DNA of 64,000 bases from Ophiobolus disseminans (lineage: Eukaryota; Ascomycota; Dothideomycetes; Pleosporales; Phaeosphaeriaceae), in assembly GCA_010093685.1 (NCBI GenBank), contig MU006221.1:1209491-1273490 (forward strand), in the 5' to 3' direction. Numbering within the stretch: position 1 is the first letter of the stretch; each line of letters begins with the position of its first letter. Position numbers and translations under genes: made by a program. The notes below the pieces were generated by a model that did not search any database, was not told where the DNA came from, and worked only from the letters and a program-made list of their open reading frames with translations. Below are positions 10,391-22,166 of this stretch, in pieces.

Positions 10391-11653
10391 CTAAGATGCA
10401 TCTGCCTTGTTCTTCAGCGCTTGACTCACCTCCTGCTCCGTCAACGTAAATTCATCGCTGTCTGCCCACCGATTGATACAATGCGCCTTCTTGAACACAG
10501 TCGTCGACTCGGCGACGTGGGCAAAATACTCGACGAGCACCAGTCCTCGCGTACCGTTCAAGATCCCGTCACACAAAACCCCGTGGACAGGTTTATCATT
10601 GAAACGTATGTGGTCTCCAACTCGGAAGCTGACTCTATGGGGATCCTTTGCGTTGTAGTCGCGTAACGCACGACCGTAGACACGCGCCGCCACCGGATGC
10701 CAAGGCCATTGTGTAAACGGTTCTGCAACGCTCTTGTCATGATCACGAGCAACTGTAATTTTCGTCTGATCTTTGACCCCAAGGGTGCCCTCGGATACGT
10801 CTTTGTGCTGGGCTGAGATCGGTGCAACAGAGAGTAGCGGCGGCCGTACTGGCCCAATTTGCAACATCGCAGTTCTTTCGGTTACCGCGGCGTTTGTTCC
10901 GTAAACTTGAGGCGATTTTGGGACGTTGTCTTCATCATCAAGAATGGTAGTAGGGATGGATTTTCGATAGCGAGAAGACTCTTCGCCGTGTCTCGTGTTC
11001 CCTCGTTCGAACAGCGCGTTTCGGTATGCAGTAGAAGCAAAGAGGTCCATATCGAATGTGAAAACAATGTTGCCCTTCTTCAAGCCTTCTGACGCAAAGC
11101 TGTAGCGATCCTCGCCTCGGAGCCCAAACATCGAAGATGAAGGCCTCTTCGCCTTGCTCAGCGACAGCGCGGTGTCGTCCTCTCTTAACTTGAGTCGCTG
11201 CTCCCCTCTACTCAAATTCTTCAGCGCTTTCAATATGAGAAGGAGAACGGTTTCTTGATAGTGCAGTGTCTCCATTGACTCTTTGATGATGCTTTCGTGC
11301 TAGATATACTGCAGGGCGCCTTTGACGCCCACCCTCTCAGCTTCCCCAAGAGCTCCAGTAACGTGTTCCTCCAGCTCAAGCAACAAGTTGCCACAAGCTT
11401 CGAGAATTTCCAGAAGATCTTTCTTGACTTCTTCCACCTCTTCCGAGCCAACTGCTTCACCTTCTAGCCATGTAGAAAGTAACCGCGACACCACACGAAC
11501 TGCTTTCACGTGAGTGGAGAGCTGGAGAACCTTCTTATCGGCAGTCTTGTACTTCGAGATCAGGGTGTATAGGTCTTTACCGATAGTCGCGGCGCGGACG
11601 GTGATAGTGGAGCAAGCGGCAATCAACCCGACAACGACTGCGATCTCTGCCAT
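10391..11653 (-). pseudogene. STAND-type N-terminal domain plus SH3-like domain gene, split by an in-frame TAG
   Basis: The minus strand carries one continuous frame of 421 codons from the ATG at 11653 to the stop at 10391, broken once by TAG at 11300..11302 (residue 118). The first part (MAEIAVVVGLIAACSTITVR, then amphipathic helices) looks like the fungal N-terminal domain that precedes NACHT/ankyrin regions in STAND proteins. The part after the stop continues the same helical text (HESIIKESMETLHYQ) and ends with an SH3-like domain: ALRDYNAKDPHRVSFRVGDH, then NGTRGLV. I tested splicing around the TAG; no GT-AG pair keeps the frame. CAG to TAG by one C-to-T change is the simplest origin. It could also be a polymorphic null allele, a sequencing error, or two genes, though the continuous text argues against two genes. 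Confidence 0.6.
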
Positions 11654-12495
11654 GTTGAGGGTAGTCTGCCGTAGTTACTAGCTTAACAATGCAATAAGAA
11701 GAGTGGATTCTAGTCAGACAGGCTGTGGGGCGGAGGTGCAGCGCCTGGCAGCTGTTAACGTCCAAGTAAGCGCTATCCTCCACCCCAGTACGGGCCACCC
11801 AGCCACCCATCTCATCTCACTTCAGCCCACATCACGTATAATCAGCCAGCGCCCGACACCCTATCTCTCAAAATCTCCAAAACATCCACACCTCAACTTT
11901 AGACGATTGCGCCACCGCGAGTAGTTCTCAAAATTTATTCAAAGTGAGCTCATTCAATTCAGAAGACTCAAAATAGTAAAACCACTTAGACATAAATTGA
12001 CATCAAGTCGAGATTGAGGTGTTGTAGGGTGTTAGAGTAACGACCTTGATAGCAAGTCAATAGGGTGGAGAGTAGCGCTTACTGGGGTCGACGTGAACAG
12101 CTGCCTTTCTTCATGGCTCCCGCGCGTCGCGTCACATCGTGCGGCAGTCGCCTCCAAAGAAGCGAGACCAGGCGAAGCCGTTATTCACTCTATAAACGAT
12201 CTGTAGGGACAAAGTCTCCAGCACTGACTTACTTTGAGGACGGTGTACGGCCACTAAACAGGCTGATCAAGTGTATTGTGTAAGTACCCAAATAGTACAG
12301 GGTGGTAGTGAGCACCTAGATGCGTTTCAACGGTAGGCGCAGTTGAACACATGATGCAATCAACATCTTCTGATGGAGCAGCAACTTTCGCAAAGTGAGG
12401 CTCGTATATCGAAGAATGTAGCATGAGAGTCATGTGCGGCGACTTAGGTGTGGACACCGGTAACATATTTATACAGTATCGTACAACATAGAATA
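11654..12495. other. Intergenic region, no gene seen
   Basis: About 840 nt between the SH3-domain gene start and the SUV3 stop. A short minus-strand frame at 12254..12466 has no motif and no splice partner. Confidence 0.5.
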
Positions 12496-14944
12496 TTATA
12501 TGCTGGATCGTGGAGCCTCAGCCGAGTGCGATTCTTCAAAAACGCGTCCGTCGAGTGGAGGTTCTTCTGGGTATTCTTCGGCGTCATCAGTGGCAGGTGC
12601 GCCCTCTGCCAGCGCTTCATTGACGTGATCTCGTGCCTCGGCGGGTAGACCAGGAGGTGCCGGATCCTCACGCCCTGCGGTATCAATGCCATCCTCTTCG
12701 CCTTCCTCGGCCATGTCTCTTCTTCTAGTCTCTCTCTTCTTCCGCATCTCCGCCTGCGCCTGCTCAATGAAGGAGAAGTCGTTGAGTGTCTTCTCGATCT
12801 GGTCCTCCACGAGCTTTTTGGTGTAGTTTGCCAGTGTCCTGGTGGTGAAAACATTCGGGAAGCGGTAACTTAGCCAGAGGTAGCAAACGAGCATCTTGTG
12901 CAAGTTCTCCAGGGTGTACAGGTAGGATCGCTCTCCAGACGAGGGCTTGTCCATGACGCCGAGTGGCAGTAGCTGCAGGTCAAGCAGGCTGCCTGACTTG
13001 CCGTCTGCAATGCACTCTGCAAGCGAGCGCAGAAACAGCTTCTCGGAAGGTTCGCGGGGGTTGATGGGCGCGGAACAGATGGCGATGCGATCCTGTACGC
13101 TGAGGTTCTTGACAGTGTGGATGATATCTGCGACATTCAGCTGATCCTTCAGGCCACAGAGGTGGAAGCGTGGATGAATCTCGGAGATTTCATGGAGGCG
13201 CAGCATGATGTAACTGAATGGAGTGCCGGGTGGAAAGTAGTTTGCGAAACGCTCGATGATTAGTGAGGGAGGAAACAGTCCTGCGGTCTTGATCGCTTCC
13301 GGCTCGCGACTCATACCTATCTTGAGCCCGCTGTGATCGATAGGATCAAGTGTGGTGACCCATCCAATAGTTTGAGCTTCTGGCACTTTGCTCTCCGGCT
13401 GGTCGTCAAGACCGATGGCGGGGTCGACAGCGCCATCAGCGATAGGCTTCTGTGCGTCGTCGCTCACTGCTTGGTGGGCAGTCTTGTAGCGGCCGGCACG
13501 ACCAGCTATCTGCTTGATCTCGGAGATCTGCAAAGAGACATAGTCGACACCGTTGCTCTTGATGATGGACTCGAAGATGACTCGTTTGATCGCCCTATCC
13601 AAGTCAGCACTGATGTAAGAAAAGGCGGCATTGGACGTACAGGTTAAGGCCCATGCCAATGGCGTCACTGGCGACCAGAAAATCATAGTCGTTGTCGGGA
13701 TCGTTGAACAAGCGTGCCTGCTGCGCTCGTGTCTCTGGCGGCAAGCTCCCATAGACAATGGCGCACTTCTTCCGAGTTTTCTTCTCAATCTCTCGGCGCA
13801 GGGCATGGATGCCGAGGACGGTGAATGCGACGATGCAGTCTCCTTTCTGCAAGTTGGCCAGTTTGCCGCCCAAACTTCGCGGTTCGACCTGCAGTGGGGT
13901 CAGGCGGTCATACTCGTGCACGTGCACTTCGTCGCCGACGAGTGCGCAGAGCTCACGCATGAGCGGGACTGTGCGGGCCTCTCCGCACAGGTGTATCTCC
14001 CGCGCCTGCAGGCCGAGAAAGGCCTGAGTCCACGCCCAGCCGCGCTCCGTGTGGTTGATCATCTGTATCTCGTCGATGACGGCGACGTCGAAGGGGGTAT
14101 TCAGCGGCGCCATTTCGACGGTGCAGCTGAACATGGTGGCCTGCTGGCCGTCGGGCATGCGCTGCTCCTCGCCCGTGACGAGCGCACACTGCTTTCCCTT
14201 TGCATTGAGGCGTGTGTAGACTTCATGGGCGAGGAGGCGGAGCGGCCCGAGATAGATGCCCGAGTCGACCTCCTCGAGGCGCTTGAGGGCGTGGTACGTC
14301 TTGCCTGAGTTGGTGGGCCCTACGTGCATGTGCACAACGCGCGGGACTGAACGTGTTGCCGGGTACCATTCGGCGGGATAGCGCAGGTCGGCCACCTCTT
14401 TCTGGTTCTCCAGCTCGGCCGTGGTGAAGCGGCCGCCGCACGTCTGCGAGTAGAAGAGGTAGCGCAGCCGCGTGTCCAGCGTCTTCTTGCGCCGTGCGGC
14501 TTCGTTGGCCAGTTTTTGCAGCTCGGGCGTGGGCCGCTTGATCCACTGGTTGATGGAGCGCTCAAACGTCAGCCATTCCTGGTCGAACTCGTCCTCGTTG
14601 AGCTGCAGGCTCTCCATGAACTCTGGCTGTGCAAACTCGGCTCGCAGCACCTCGAGCCGGGAGCGGACTGTGGCGAAAAGGGGGGCGCCGCCATTGGGGC
14701 CTTTGGAGCGAATCAGGATTCTGCTACCAGAATTTCCTTGTGCCCGATCAGGAGCTTTTTTGTCTCTTTTGGGGGCTCCTGCGGTGGTCCGGTTTGCCGT
14801 CTGGATGTACGGGCTGAGGCGTTGGGGCTGGGGTCGTGAGCGGGCAGCAAAGGCGCAGAAGAGACACAGCGAGGCGCGCCGTGCAGGGAGCGGCGGCATA
14901 CCAATGGTGGGTGGACACGAGGGGAGAGAACGTATAGTGTGCAA
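12496..14944 (-). CDS. SUV3: Mitochondrial ATP-dependent RNA helicase Suv3
   Basis: Exons 13641..14944 and 12496..13594 with a 46-nt intron (GTACGT ... GGATAG) give 800 aa; the join reads GMGLN-LAIKRVIFES, as in the family. Suv3 is the helicase of the mitochondrial degradosome, acting with the Dss1/PNPase-type exonuclease on mitochondrial RNA. Visible are Walker A (GPTNSGKT), the DExH-like motif II (VIDEIQ), the second RecA-type domain (GDCIVAF, then VASDAIGMGLN) and motif VI (QIAGRAGR). The Arg-rich N-terminus suits mitochondrial import; either the first Met (14944) or MPPLPARRAS (14899) may be used. The C-terminal 100 residues are Glu/Ala-rich and less conserved. It is divergent from SEC1. 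Confidence 0.92.
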
Positions 14945-15219
14945 TCGAGCATGTCATGCACTGCTCGAATAAAAGTTGGGCCAAGCCATGCGGCAACTTT
15001 GATGTGGAGCTCCTCCGGCCCAGGGACCGTTGGCCGCCGCATCGTGCAACACCAAGACAGCGGCCACCAGCCCTCCACCATCCTTTTGCGCTTGCAGCCT
15101 GCCGCCCGTCGCTCCTTCTCTGCAGCGCTCACTGAAATACGCTGACATCATACCTGCGATCCAGCTGCCACTACACACATCCCTCCCCCCACGCGCCATT
15201 GGTGCCGTACCCCGCCAAC
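14945..15219. promoter_or_regulatory. Bidirectional promoter of SUV3 and SEC1
   Basis: Only 275 nt separate the two start codons on opposite strands. No clear TATA box is seen, fitting two housekeeping genes with a shared promoter. Confidence 0.5.
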
Positions 15220-17651
15220 ATGGCCAACACGGGTGCCTCGATGATTGACATCCAGCGCGAACGTATGCAGCTTCGAAACTGTATCTGACACGTGATGACC
15301 AGCTAACATGCGCAGTCATCCTCAGCACCATCAAGTCCACCACACGCGGCGACGTACGCTTCCCTCCCTACCCCCGCATGCGCACCGCTAACACGTCGCG
15401 CAGTGGAAGATACTCATAGTCGACGAGGACAGTCAGAAGCTCATCAACAATGTCGTCAAGGAAGATGACATCCTCAATGCCAACATCACGAGTACGCCGC
15501 GCCCACACCGCACGTGCAGACCGTGCTAACCCTCCCAGACATTGAGCGCCTCGAGGACCGCCGAACCACGCAGCGGGACATGGACGCCATATACATCATC
15601 ACGCCCAAGCCGCACATCGTGGACTGCATAATGGCTGAGTTCGAGCAGAGGAGATACCGGGGCTTCTTTCTCATATGGACAACACGTAAGAAGGAAAGAA
15701 CACAACAACGCGCAGGAGGCTGATGACACGACAGTGCTTCCACCACGGCTGAAAGAGAGGATCGACCGCTCGCAGATGGCACGCGAGCAGATACGAAGCT
15801 TCAGGACCGTACACCTCGACTACCACCCGCGGGAGTCGCACCTCGTGACCTTCAAGGACCCCTACAGCTTCCCCATGCTCTACCACCCGGCCTGCAATCC
15901 CATGGTCGTCGAGCACATGCAAGAAATTGCGGAGAAGGTATGGAAATATGAGCTTCATTAGATGCGAAGCTTACAGGCCTAGATAACGGGCGTCTGCGTT
16001 GCGCTCGGCGAATACCCCATCATCCGCTACTACCGACCGCGAAACCCAACCCACGAGGCAAGCGTACTCTGTTCGCACCTAGCCCGTTTTGTGCAAGAGA
16101 AGCTGGACATGTACGCCCAGTTCAACCAAGACTTTCCACCGCCCTCGAACCGCCCCCGAGGCGCCCTCTACATCACCGACCGCTCGATGGACTTAATGGC
16201 ACCCCTCGTCCATGAGTTCACGTATCAGGCCATGGCCTTCGACCTACTGAGAATAAACGATGGCGATAAAGTTACATATCGCGCAAACGTCAACGAAGAA
16301 GACCCTTCAGCGGAAGAAAAGGACATGGAGATAACTGACAAGGACAAGATATGGGTTGAAAACCGCCATCGTCACATGAAGGACACTCTGGATAAGCTGG
16401 TCGGCGACTTCCACAAGTTCATCGCCGAGAATCCTCAATTCACCAATCAAGACGCCCAGAGCACACAAGGCATGAGCGGGTTGAATCAGATCAAGGATAT
16501 GATCGCTGGGTTGCCGCAGTTCCAGGAGATGAAGGAAGCTTACTCGCTGCACCTCACCATGGCTTCGCAATGCATGGAAATCTTCCAAACTCACAAATTA
16601 CCAGATCTGGCGTCAGTGGAGCAGGTAGGTCGTCTAATTCCACTCTATACCACCCCTACTAACATTTTAGTGCCTCGCAACCGGACTTGACGAAGATTAT
16701 CGCAAGGCGAAGAACATGGCCGACCAAGTCGTACGCTCACTGGATCAGGAGGGTGTTCAAGCTGCCGACCGCCTACGACTCATTGCTATGTACATCCTCT
16801 TCAAGGATGGCATCTTGCCGGCCGATCTCGAAAAGTTGGTATATCATGCACAGTTGCCGCGCGCTGATGGAGAGGTCGTCATCAACCTTGATATGATCGG
16901 AGGACGGACAACGCGAAGCTTAAAAGAGAAGCGTGATCCTCTACCGCCATTATTCCCTCCTAAAGCAGCACCTCCTCCAAACCAGGAAGACTATGGTCTT
17001 TCTCGCTTTGAGCCAGCGCTACTAGACATGCTAGAAGAACACGTTCGAGGCACGCTACCGCAAGATATTTTCCCGTTCACCAAGATGTCGCCGGACGACA
17101 TGAATGACATGCAGGAAATCACACCAGCAGCGTCTCTCCGATCAGCAAAGCCCACTTGGGCCAAGACCCGCCTCACAAGCGTAGAACCACGACAACGGGT
17201 CATCGTCTTCATGGCGGGTGGTGCAACCTACTCAGAAGCCCGGGCCTGCTACGACGTCTCCCAAAAGACCTCTAGAGACATATTCCTCGTAACCTCGCAC
17301 ATGGTAACGCCACAGCTCTTCCTCCGCCAAGTCGGCGACTTGAGCCGACCTCGACGTGATTTGAAAATGCCCATCGACGGCCCACAACCATCGGCACCAA
17401 AACATCTATTCGAAAAGCCAGAACCCCCTAAGCCTGCGGCACCACCACCAGGCGCCAGAGCACCTATGCCAGCCGGCCTCCCGGCCGGACCTAGAGTCGG
17501 CGCACCCAAGCCACCCACAGCGCAAATGGGCTCCATCAACCTCAACGCGCCATCGTCGAAACCTACATCGAGTAGCGGCAAGCAAAAGGACGAAAAGGAC
17601 AAGGACAAGAAGAAAAAGAAGTTGCATTTGTTCGGCCATTCGAAGCATTAG
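15220..17651 (+). CDS. SEC1: Sec1/Munc18 family protein for exocytosis
   Basis: Seven exons: 15220..15262, 15316..15353, 15404..15491, 15539..15685, 15735..15937, 15983..16624, 16671..17651, giving 713 aa. All introns are about 45-53 nt and GT-AG, and every junction keeps the frame. The protein starts MANTGASMIDIQREL and shows the SM-family core: LIVDEDSQKLINN, AIYIITPKPHIVDCIM, then GALYITDRSMDLMAPLVHEF, and the late domain with QRVIVFMAGGATYSEARACY. Sec1 proteins bind syntaxin and assembled SNARE complexes to drive vesicle fusion at the plasma membrane; in fungi this acts at hyphal tips. The C-terminal 100 residues are Pro/Lys-rich and variable. The first exons are very short, a common source of mis-annotation. 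Confidence 0.92.
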
Positions 17652-18054
17652 TCAGGCTTACTGACGTATCGTGTTAGACCGGTGAATAAGTTTATGGCGC
17701 TGTTTCCTGGCATTCGATGAGGGGCGAATGTACTTTTGTGGGACTTCTTGCATGGCATGGCATGGTTTATGGCGTTCAAATACCCAAGGGCTGGGCGGAG
17801 CAATGTATGAGCGTGGAGAAGTGGGGGAATGTTGGAGTAGTATTCGATCCTGACTACCCTCATAGACCGATCATGACTGTTTTCTTGGCCGATGCAACGC
17901 CGGGTACCCTTGATTTCCCCCTCGATCATGGAGTCTCCCTCATCATTGAAGCAGAATAGCCCCATAACGCCCTTTCCCTTCGCTTCTTGTTTCCCCATCG
18001 AATTCATCCACCTCCCACCCAACGCCGTATCCCACGCCCCCTTCGCAAGCAGAC
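17652..18054. other. Convergent 3' regions of SEC1 and DIB1
   Basis: About 400 nt between two convergent stop codons; probably overlapping 3' UTRs. Short open frames here are not supported. Confidence 0.5.
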
Positions 18055-18826
18055 TCAGTACATCCACTTTGTCGAATAATCCTTGGGGCTAACCGCCAGG
18101 CCCTTGCCCTTACTCGCAGCCTTGTACGCCACCTCGATGATGTCGATCAAATCTTGTTTCTGCGCAATAGGGAAGTTGATCTTGTTGTTGTTTCCCGTAC
18201 CGAAGTCGATTTGGATGTGTTTGTTTCTAAGAGGGGTTAGCGAGACTGGGCGTGTGCAAAAATACTGGGAGCGTGGCGATAGACGGTGAGAGATATGCGT
18301 ATGTTGAGGGCGTGACGATAGACAGCAAGGTATGTAGAACGGGAATGGAGATCGATACACACCGCCAGAAAAACATAACAGTGCACGCGTCGTAGATTTC
18401 ATACATGGCGTTGAAGTCGGGGATGGCTTTGTTGTCGACACTGTAGATTGCTGCGAAATCTTTAACGAGGGGCGAGATTTTGAAGAGGTGTTCGTCCTGT
18501 CTTGGGGTTAGGTGGGGTGTGATGGTTGATTGGAGGGGAGCTTGGAGTGCTGATGGGTTTGAGGGATTGAGAATATACAGGATATGCTTAATGCTGCTCT
18601 ATAGAGGTGGCGTTGCTGCTTGTCTCGTGGTGTCGGGCCTAGTTGAAGACGGGTGGGATGGTGGAATGGGAGGTGCAGGGTTGGGAAGGAAGGAACGTAC
18701 CATGGTCATGCACTCAGGGTTCGCGTCGCTGCCGAAGCGTAGGACAATGAGGCGGGATTCTTCCGAGAGGATGGCTTGGTCGACGTGCCAGGCGGAGGGC
18801 AGGTGAGTGAGGAAAATGGAGCCCAT
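18055..18826 (-). CDS. DIB1: U5 snRNP 15 kDa thioredoxin-like protein Dib1/Dim1
   Basis: Exons 18701..18826, 18363..18496 and 18055..18226 give 143 aa, close to the 142 aa usual for the family. The introns are 204 nt (GTACGT donor) and 136 nt (GTGTGT donor). The start MGSIFLTHLPSAWHVDQAIL is the diagnostic Dim1 N-terminus; later parts read AIYSVDNKAIPDFNAMYE, DACTVMFFWRNKHIQIDFG and VSPKDYST near the C-terminus. Dib1 is a small thioredoxin-fold protein in the U4/U6.U5 tri-snRNP and is essential for pre-mRNA splicing. The end STKWMY differs slightly from the usual STKYRY. Confidence 0.95.
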
Positions 18827-19189
18827 GGTTGCTTGCTGCGTTTGGGCTCTCTAGGGACTGGTATGCGTGGTTAGTGTGTTTCTGGTGTGCGGTGTAAATG
18901 GTGAAGTAAAATGGAGTTTAGAAAGGGTAGAATCGTTCGCAAGAAGGAGGCACTAGGTGGAAAAACAATCATGTGTCGCAACAAGTCACGTGTGGTGTTC
19001 GCCTCGCGCCTTCCTAGGATCCGTCTTCACTCCCAATTCATTACCACATCAAGCCGCATCGAATCCTATATGACTAACAGACACACACTCTTTCCTCACA
19101 ACACGCCAACGCAAACAAATTCAATCGTCTCGCGCCTATTCTCTGTCATCCACCACGCTCATGCCCATCCTATGCCACCCCCAACCCTT
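18827..19189. other. Intergenic region, no gene seen
   Basis: About 360 nt upstream of DIB1 and downstream of the next minus-strand gene. A long plus-strand frame across 18911..19600 is the antisense of the next gene. Confidence 0.5.
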
Positions 19190-19780
19190 TCAATCCTCCA
19201 CACCCCCACCATAAAACTCTCCGACCTTCCTCTCCGGCGCATAAAACTCTACACCCCCCATCACTTTCTTCAACTTCTCCTCCTCCTCTCTCTTCTTGCG
19301 CTGCTCCGCACTCACCAAATCATACCGCTTCCCACACACGAGCGCCGTCTGACTCGCGCGACCCAGGTAAGCGCTACGCTCTGCACTCGGTCCCAGCCGG
19401 TCTACCGCATTCATCGCGCGGTGCAAGCGTGCGTTGGCGAGGAGGTTTGTTTCGCTGGCTGTGTCGGTGGGCATGCTGGGGCGGGGGAGCAGGCGGCCTG
19501 TGATGGGGTCGCGATTTGCGAGTTGGCGGGCTTCTGCGAGGAGGTTGTTGGAGGGTGGGAGTGTGGCGGATTGGGTTGCTACGTTGGGCTGGGATGCTGA
19601 GTGGGGGTTTATGACTTTAGGGGGAAGAGCGGTGTGGCTTGGGTGGTTTGGGTTTGAGTAGGGGTTGTTGCGCTTGGAGTTTGGTTTGAAGAGGGATGGC
19701 ATGGCGATGTATTCCAGATGCTGTTTTGGCGGCTTAGATATGTCGGGAGCGATGGAAGCCGTGTGGTTGGATGTGTTCAA
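19190..19780 (-). CDS. Conserved-looking small hydrophilic protein, unknown
   Basis: Single exon of 196 codons from 19780, or 170 codons from the Met at 19702 (MPSLFKPNSKRNNPYSN), which I prefer because the first 26 residues look unconstrained. The protein is Asn/Pro/Ser-rich at first, then has helical segments NNLLAEARQLANRDPITGRL and ETNLLANARLHRAMNAVDRL that resemble each other and may be an internal repeat. A charged helix (SAEQRKKREEEEKLKKVMG) and a short GGVEFYAPERKVGEFYGGG tail follow. No signal peptide or membrane segment is seen. I do not recognise the family. Confidence 0.55.
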   Translation of the reverse strand: MNTSNHTASIAPDISKPPKQHLEYIAMPSLFKPNSKRNNPYSNPNHPSHTALPPKVINPHSASQPNVATQSATLPPSNNLLAEARQLANRDPITGRLLPRPSMPTDTASETNLLANARLHRAMNAVDRLGPSAERSAYLGRASQTALVCGKRYDLVSAEQRKKREEEEKLKKVMGGVEFYAPERKVGEFYGGGVED

Positions 19781-20472
19781 TGCCCAGTTCGTTTCAAGTA
19801 ATGATCAGGCCGAGGGTTTTGGCCTTCCACGTGCGCCAGACTTCAAAAATGTTATTTCCGAAAATCTTTTGCGATCCCAAACTCTTGCAAGTCGCGTCAG
19901 GCAGGTCTAACCCGTATGTTGATCACCTCAGTGGCTGTGAGGCGTATGTCGATCTGTGTGGACGCCTAAAATCACCAAACTCCCACTCAATGTGCTTCCA
20001 GTTCCGTTAGTAACAAAAAAAGAGTGAATACAGCGAGTGTCGTGAATAATGCCACAGTGCGACCCCGTGTTGTCTTTGTAGGACGTTGCGAAGGATCGCC
20101 AGGCCTGTTGGAGCCTAGACGAGTCAGAGCGGCGTAAGGCGACCAAAGCTAACCGGAAGAAGAGGTGGCTGAAGAATAGGATTTTGTTGTTATGGACATC
20201 AACATCTTACTAACGGTTGTTCTTACTCTAACAAGTCAGAGTATGTTGTTCTGTAATTTAGGACTTGAAGCGACTTGGGACGAAACATGGTCAAGACCGA
20301 TTTGTTTATGAATGCAATTTCTTTGTCTCTATATGCACCGTTTTCTACCGTCGCAACAACTATATACAAGGTTGAAGGGAAACGAGAGTATGGACAAGCG
20401 AAGGGTCCAGCCTAAAAATCCTACATCGATAGACTGATCAACTTCCGCCATCTAGTGCCTCTCTTGAAGCAT
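19781..20472. other. Intergenic region, no gene seen
   Basis: About 690 nt downstream of the cellobiohydrolase gene and upstream of the small protein gene; relatively AT-rich and without supported coding text. Confidence 0.5.
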
Positions 20473-22003
20473 TTATGCGGGCTGCTTGAAGGTGGAGCCG
20501 ATGGGGCCGAACTTGATGTTGGAGTAGATGACAGTGGAGTCTGGGGAGTCCTTCTCGACCTGCTCGGGCTTGCCGGAGTCGGTGGCACAAGTACCGCGGG
20601 CAGCACCAGGCTTCTCTGGGTCGGCATCGGTGGGGTAAGTAGAGTCGAGCCAGAGCATGCTGACCGCGTGATCGTCCCACAAGCTCATCACAAGGACGCT
20701 TAAGTGTTGTCAGTATGCTGTCTTACATGTAGCTCAAATTTAGGGGTTACGTACTGGCCGCGGGCAAGCGAGGCACCCATCTCGTTGAGGCCACCGAGTG
20801 TCTTGAAGGACGAGGTATCGCCAAAGGCGGTCTTCTGCTGCTCGCAGAAAGCATCGGTGATGGAGTTACCGGTAACGCCAGGGATAGCAGAGTCACTGTT
20901 CTTGAAAACCTTGCCGTCCTGGATGTAGAAGCGCTTGATGTCAGAGAGCTTGGAGCCGGAGCCGATGAACTGAGTGACAACAGTCATCTTCTTCTTGGTG
21001 TCAAGGGTCATGCCGGGACCGTAGAAGTCCTTTACACCCATGCGGTAGCTCTGATGAGTGCGTTAGATTTTGAATCTGGTCAGAAGTGTGAGACCATTTC
21101 TTGCTTACGTTGAAATCACAGCCATCCTTGTCGCAAATACCGCCATAACGGTTGTCACCATCACCGCAGGTGGTGCCAGTGCACTCCTGGAGACCCGTGC
21201 CCTTGCAGGGATGAGGGGTGTAAGCCGTAGAGATGGAGTTGGCCTCCCAGATGTCCATCTCGGGGCAGCAAGCACCGATCTCACCCGCTCCAGCGTTCGG
21301 GTCGTTGGGAGAGGGGTTCCATCCGACAACGTTGGCTTTGCCGTTGATGTACTTGATATCGTGGGGGCACTGAGAATCGCAGTAACCGGTTCCGTATTTG
21401 GCACCAGCCTTGTTGTTACCCTTGTTCATGCCACCATCGGCAGCCATCTCGACAAAGTACAGAGCACCGTTAAGACCGCAAGGGAGCTTGGAGACGTCGA
21501 CGTCGACAGTGAACTCCTTTCCAATGAGGTTGAACATCTGGTACTTGGTGTCGGACTCCATGAGGTAGGTGCGGGACCCAATGTTAGCAGCGTTTGAGCT
21601 CTTAGTGACGAACTTCAGAGTCAATGCATTGCTGCTCGTGCTGATACCGTAGGTACCTGAGCAAATCAGTCGAATTCTTCGTGTCATCGGCTAAAAGAAG
21701 CTTACCAGAGTAGTCAGCACCATCGATAGCGCAGTTCTTGGTGCAAGTAGCACCATCGGGGCAAGCGGTGGTGTTCCAGGAGTTGCCGTCGAAGCAGTTG
21801 GTGTAGCCGGTGGTGACGTGGGACCAGCGCCAGTTAGCATCGAGCGTGACAGAGCCGGACTTGGTGGTGCAGCTAGTGCCACCAGTGCCAGTGCAAGTCT
21901 GCCAGGAAAGCTTGGGGTGGGTCTCGGTGACTTCCTTGCCAACCTGCTGAGCGCGGGCGGCTCCAAAGAGCGAGATCGAAGCGAGGGCGAGAGTCCTATA
22001 CAT
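20473..22003 (-). CDS. GH7 cellobiohydrolase-type cellulase without a cellulose-binding module
   Basis: Exons 21706..22003, 21109..21656, 20755..21050 and 20473..20698 give 455 aa; the three introns are 49-58 nt. Residues 1-18 form a signal peptide ending ARA. The catalytic motif EMDIWEAN at 232-239 supplies the GH7 nucleophile Glu232, Asp234 and acid/base Glu237. Other family marks are GYCDSQCPHDIKYI and VMSLWDDH, and many paired cysteines. The protein stops after the catalytic domain (STFKQPA) with no Ser/Thr linker or CBM1, as in many plant-associated fungi. It would be a secreted processive enzyme on cellulose chain ends, but cellobiohydrolase versus endoglucanase depends on the tunnel loops; the length favours cellobiohydrolase. 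The promoter has a TATA box and a cluster of CreA-like sites. Confidence 0.93.
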
Positions 22004-22068
22004 GATTGCTGTTGTGAGAGGAACCGGTGTTGGATGCTGGAAGACGGTTCGGACGGTGGGAAGACATG

Positions 22069-22076
22069 TTATATAG
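22069..22076 (-). promoter_or_regulatory. TATA box of the GH7 gene
   Basis: CTATATAA on the minus strand, 66-73 nt upstream of the ATG at 22003. Confidence 0.55.
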
Positions 22077-22166
22077 AAACTCGGTGGCTATCGCTGCCCT
22101 GGTTTCGGTACATTAGCAATGTACCCATATGACTACAGATTATTGCGAGGCGAAGAGATCGTCGAG

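Noticed and set aside
11290..11345. Intron to remove the TAG in the SH3-domain gene
   Set aside because: The only GT-AG pairs nearby are 10, 18, 33 or 41 nt long, or shift the frame of the downstream text.
13631..14308. Plus-strand frame of 225 codons inside SUV3
   Set aside because: Exact antisense of a well-supported GC-rich helicase exon; no motif of its own.
18911..19600. Plus-strand frame of 229 codons
   Set aside because: Mostly antisense to the small protein gene, with low-complexity text and no family mark.
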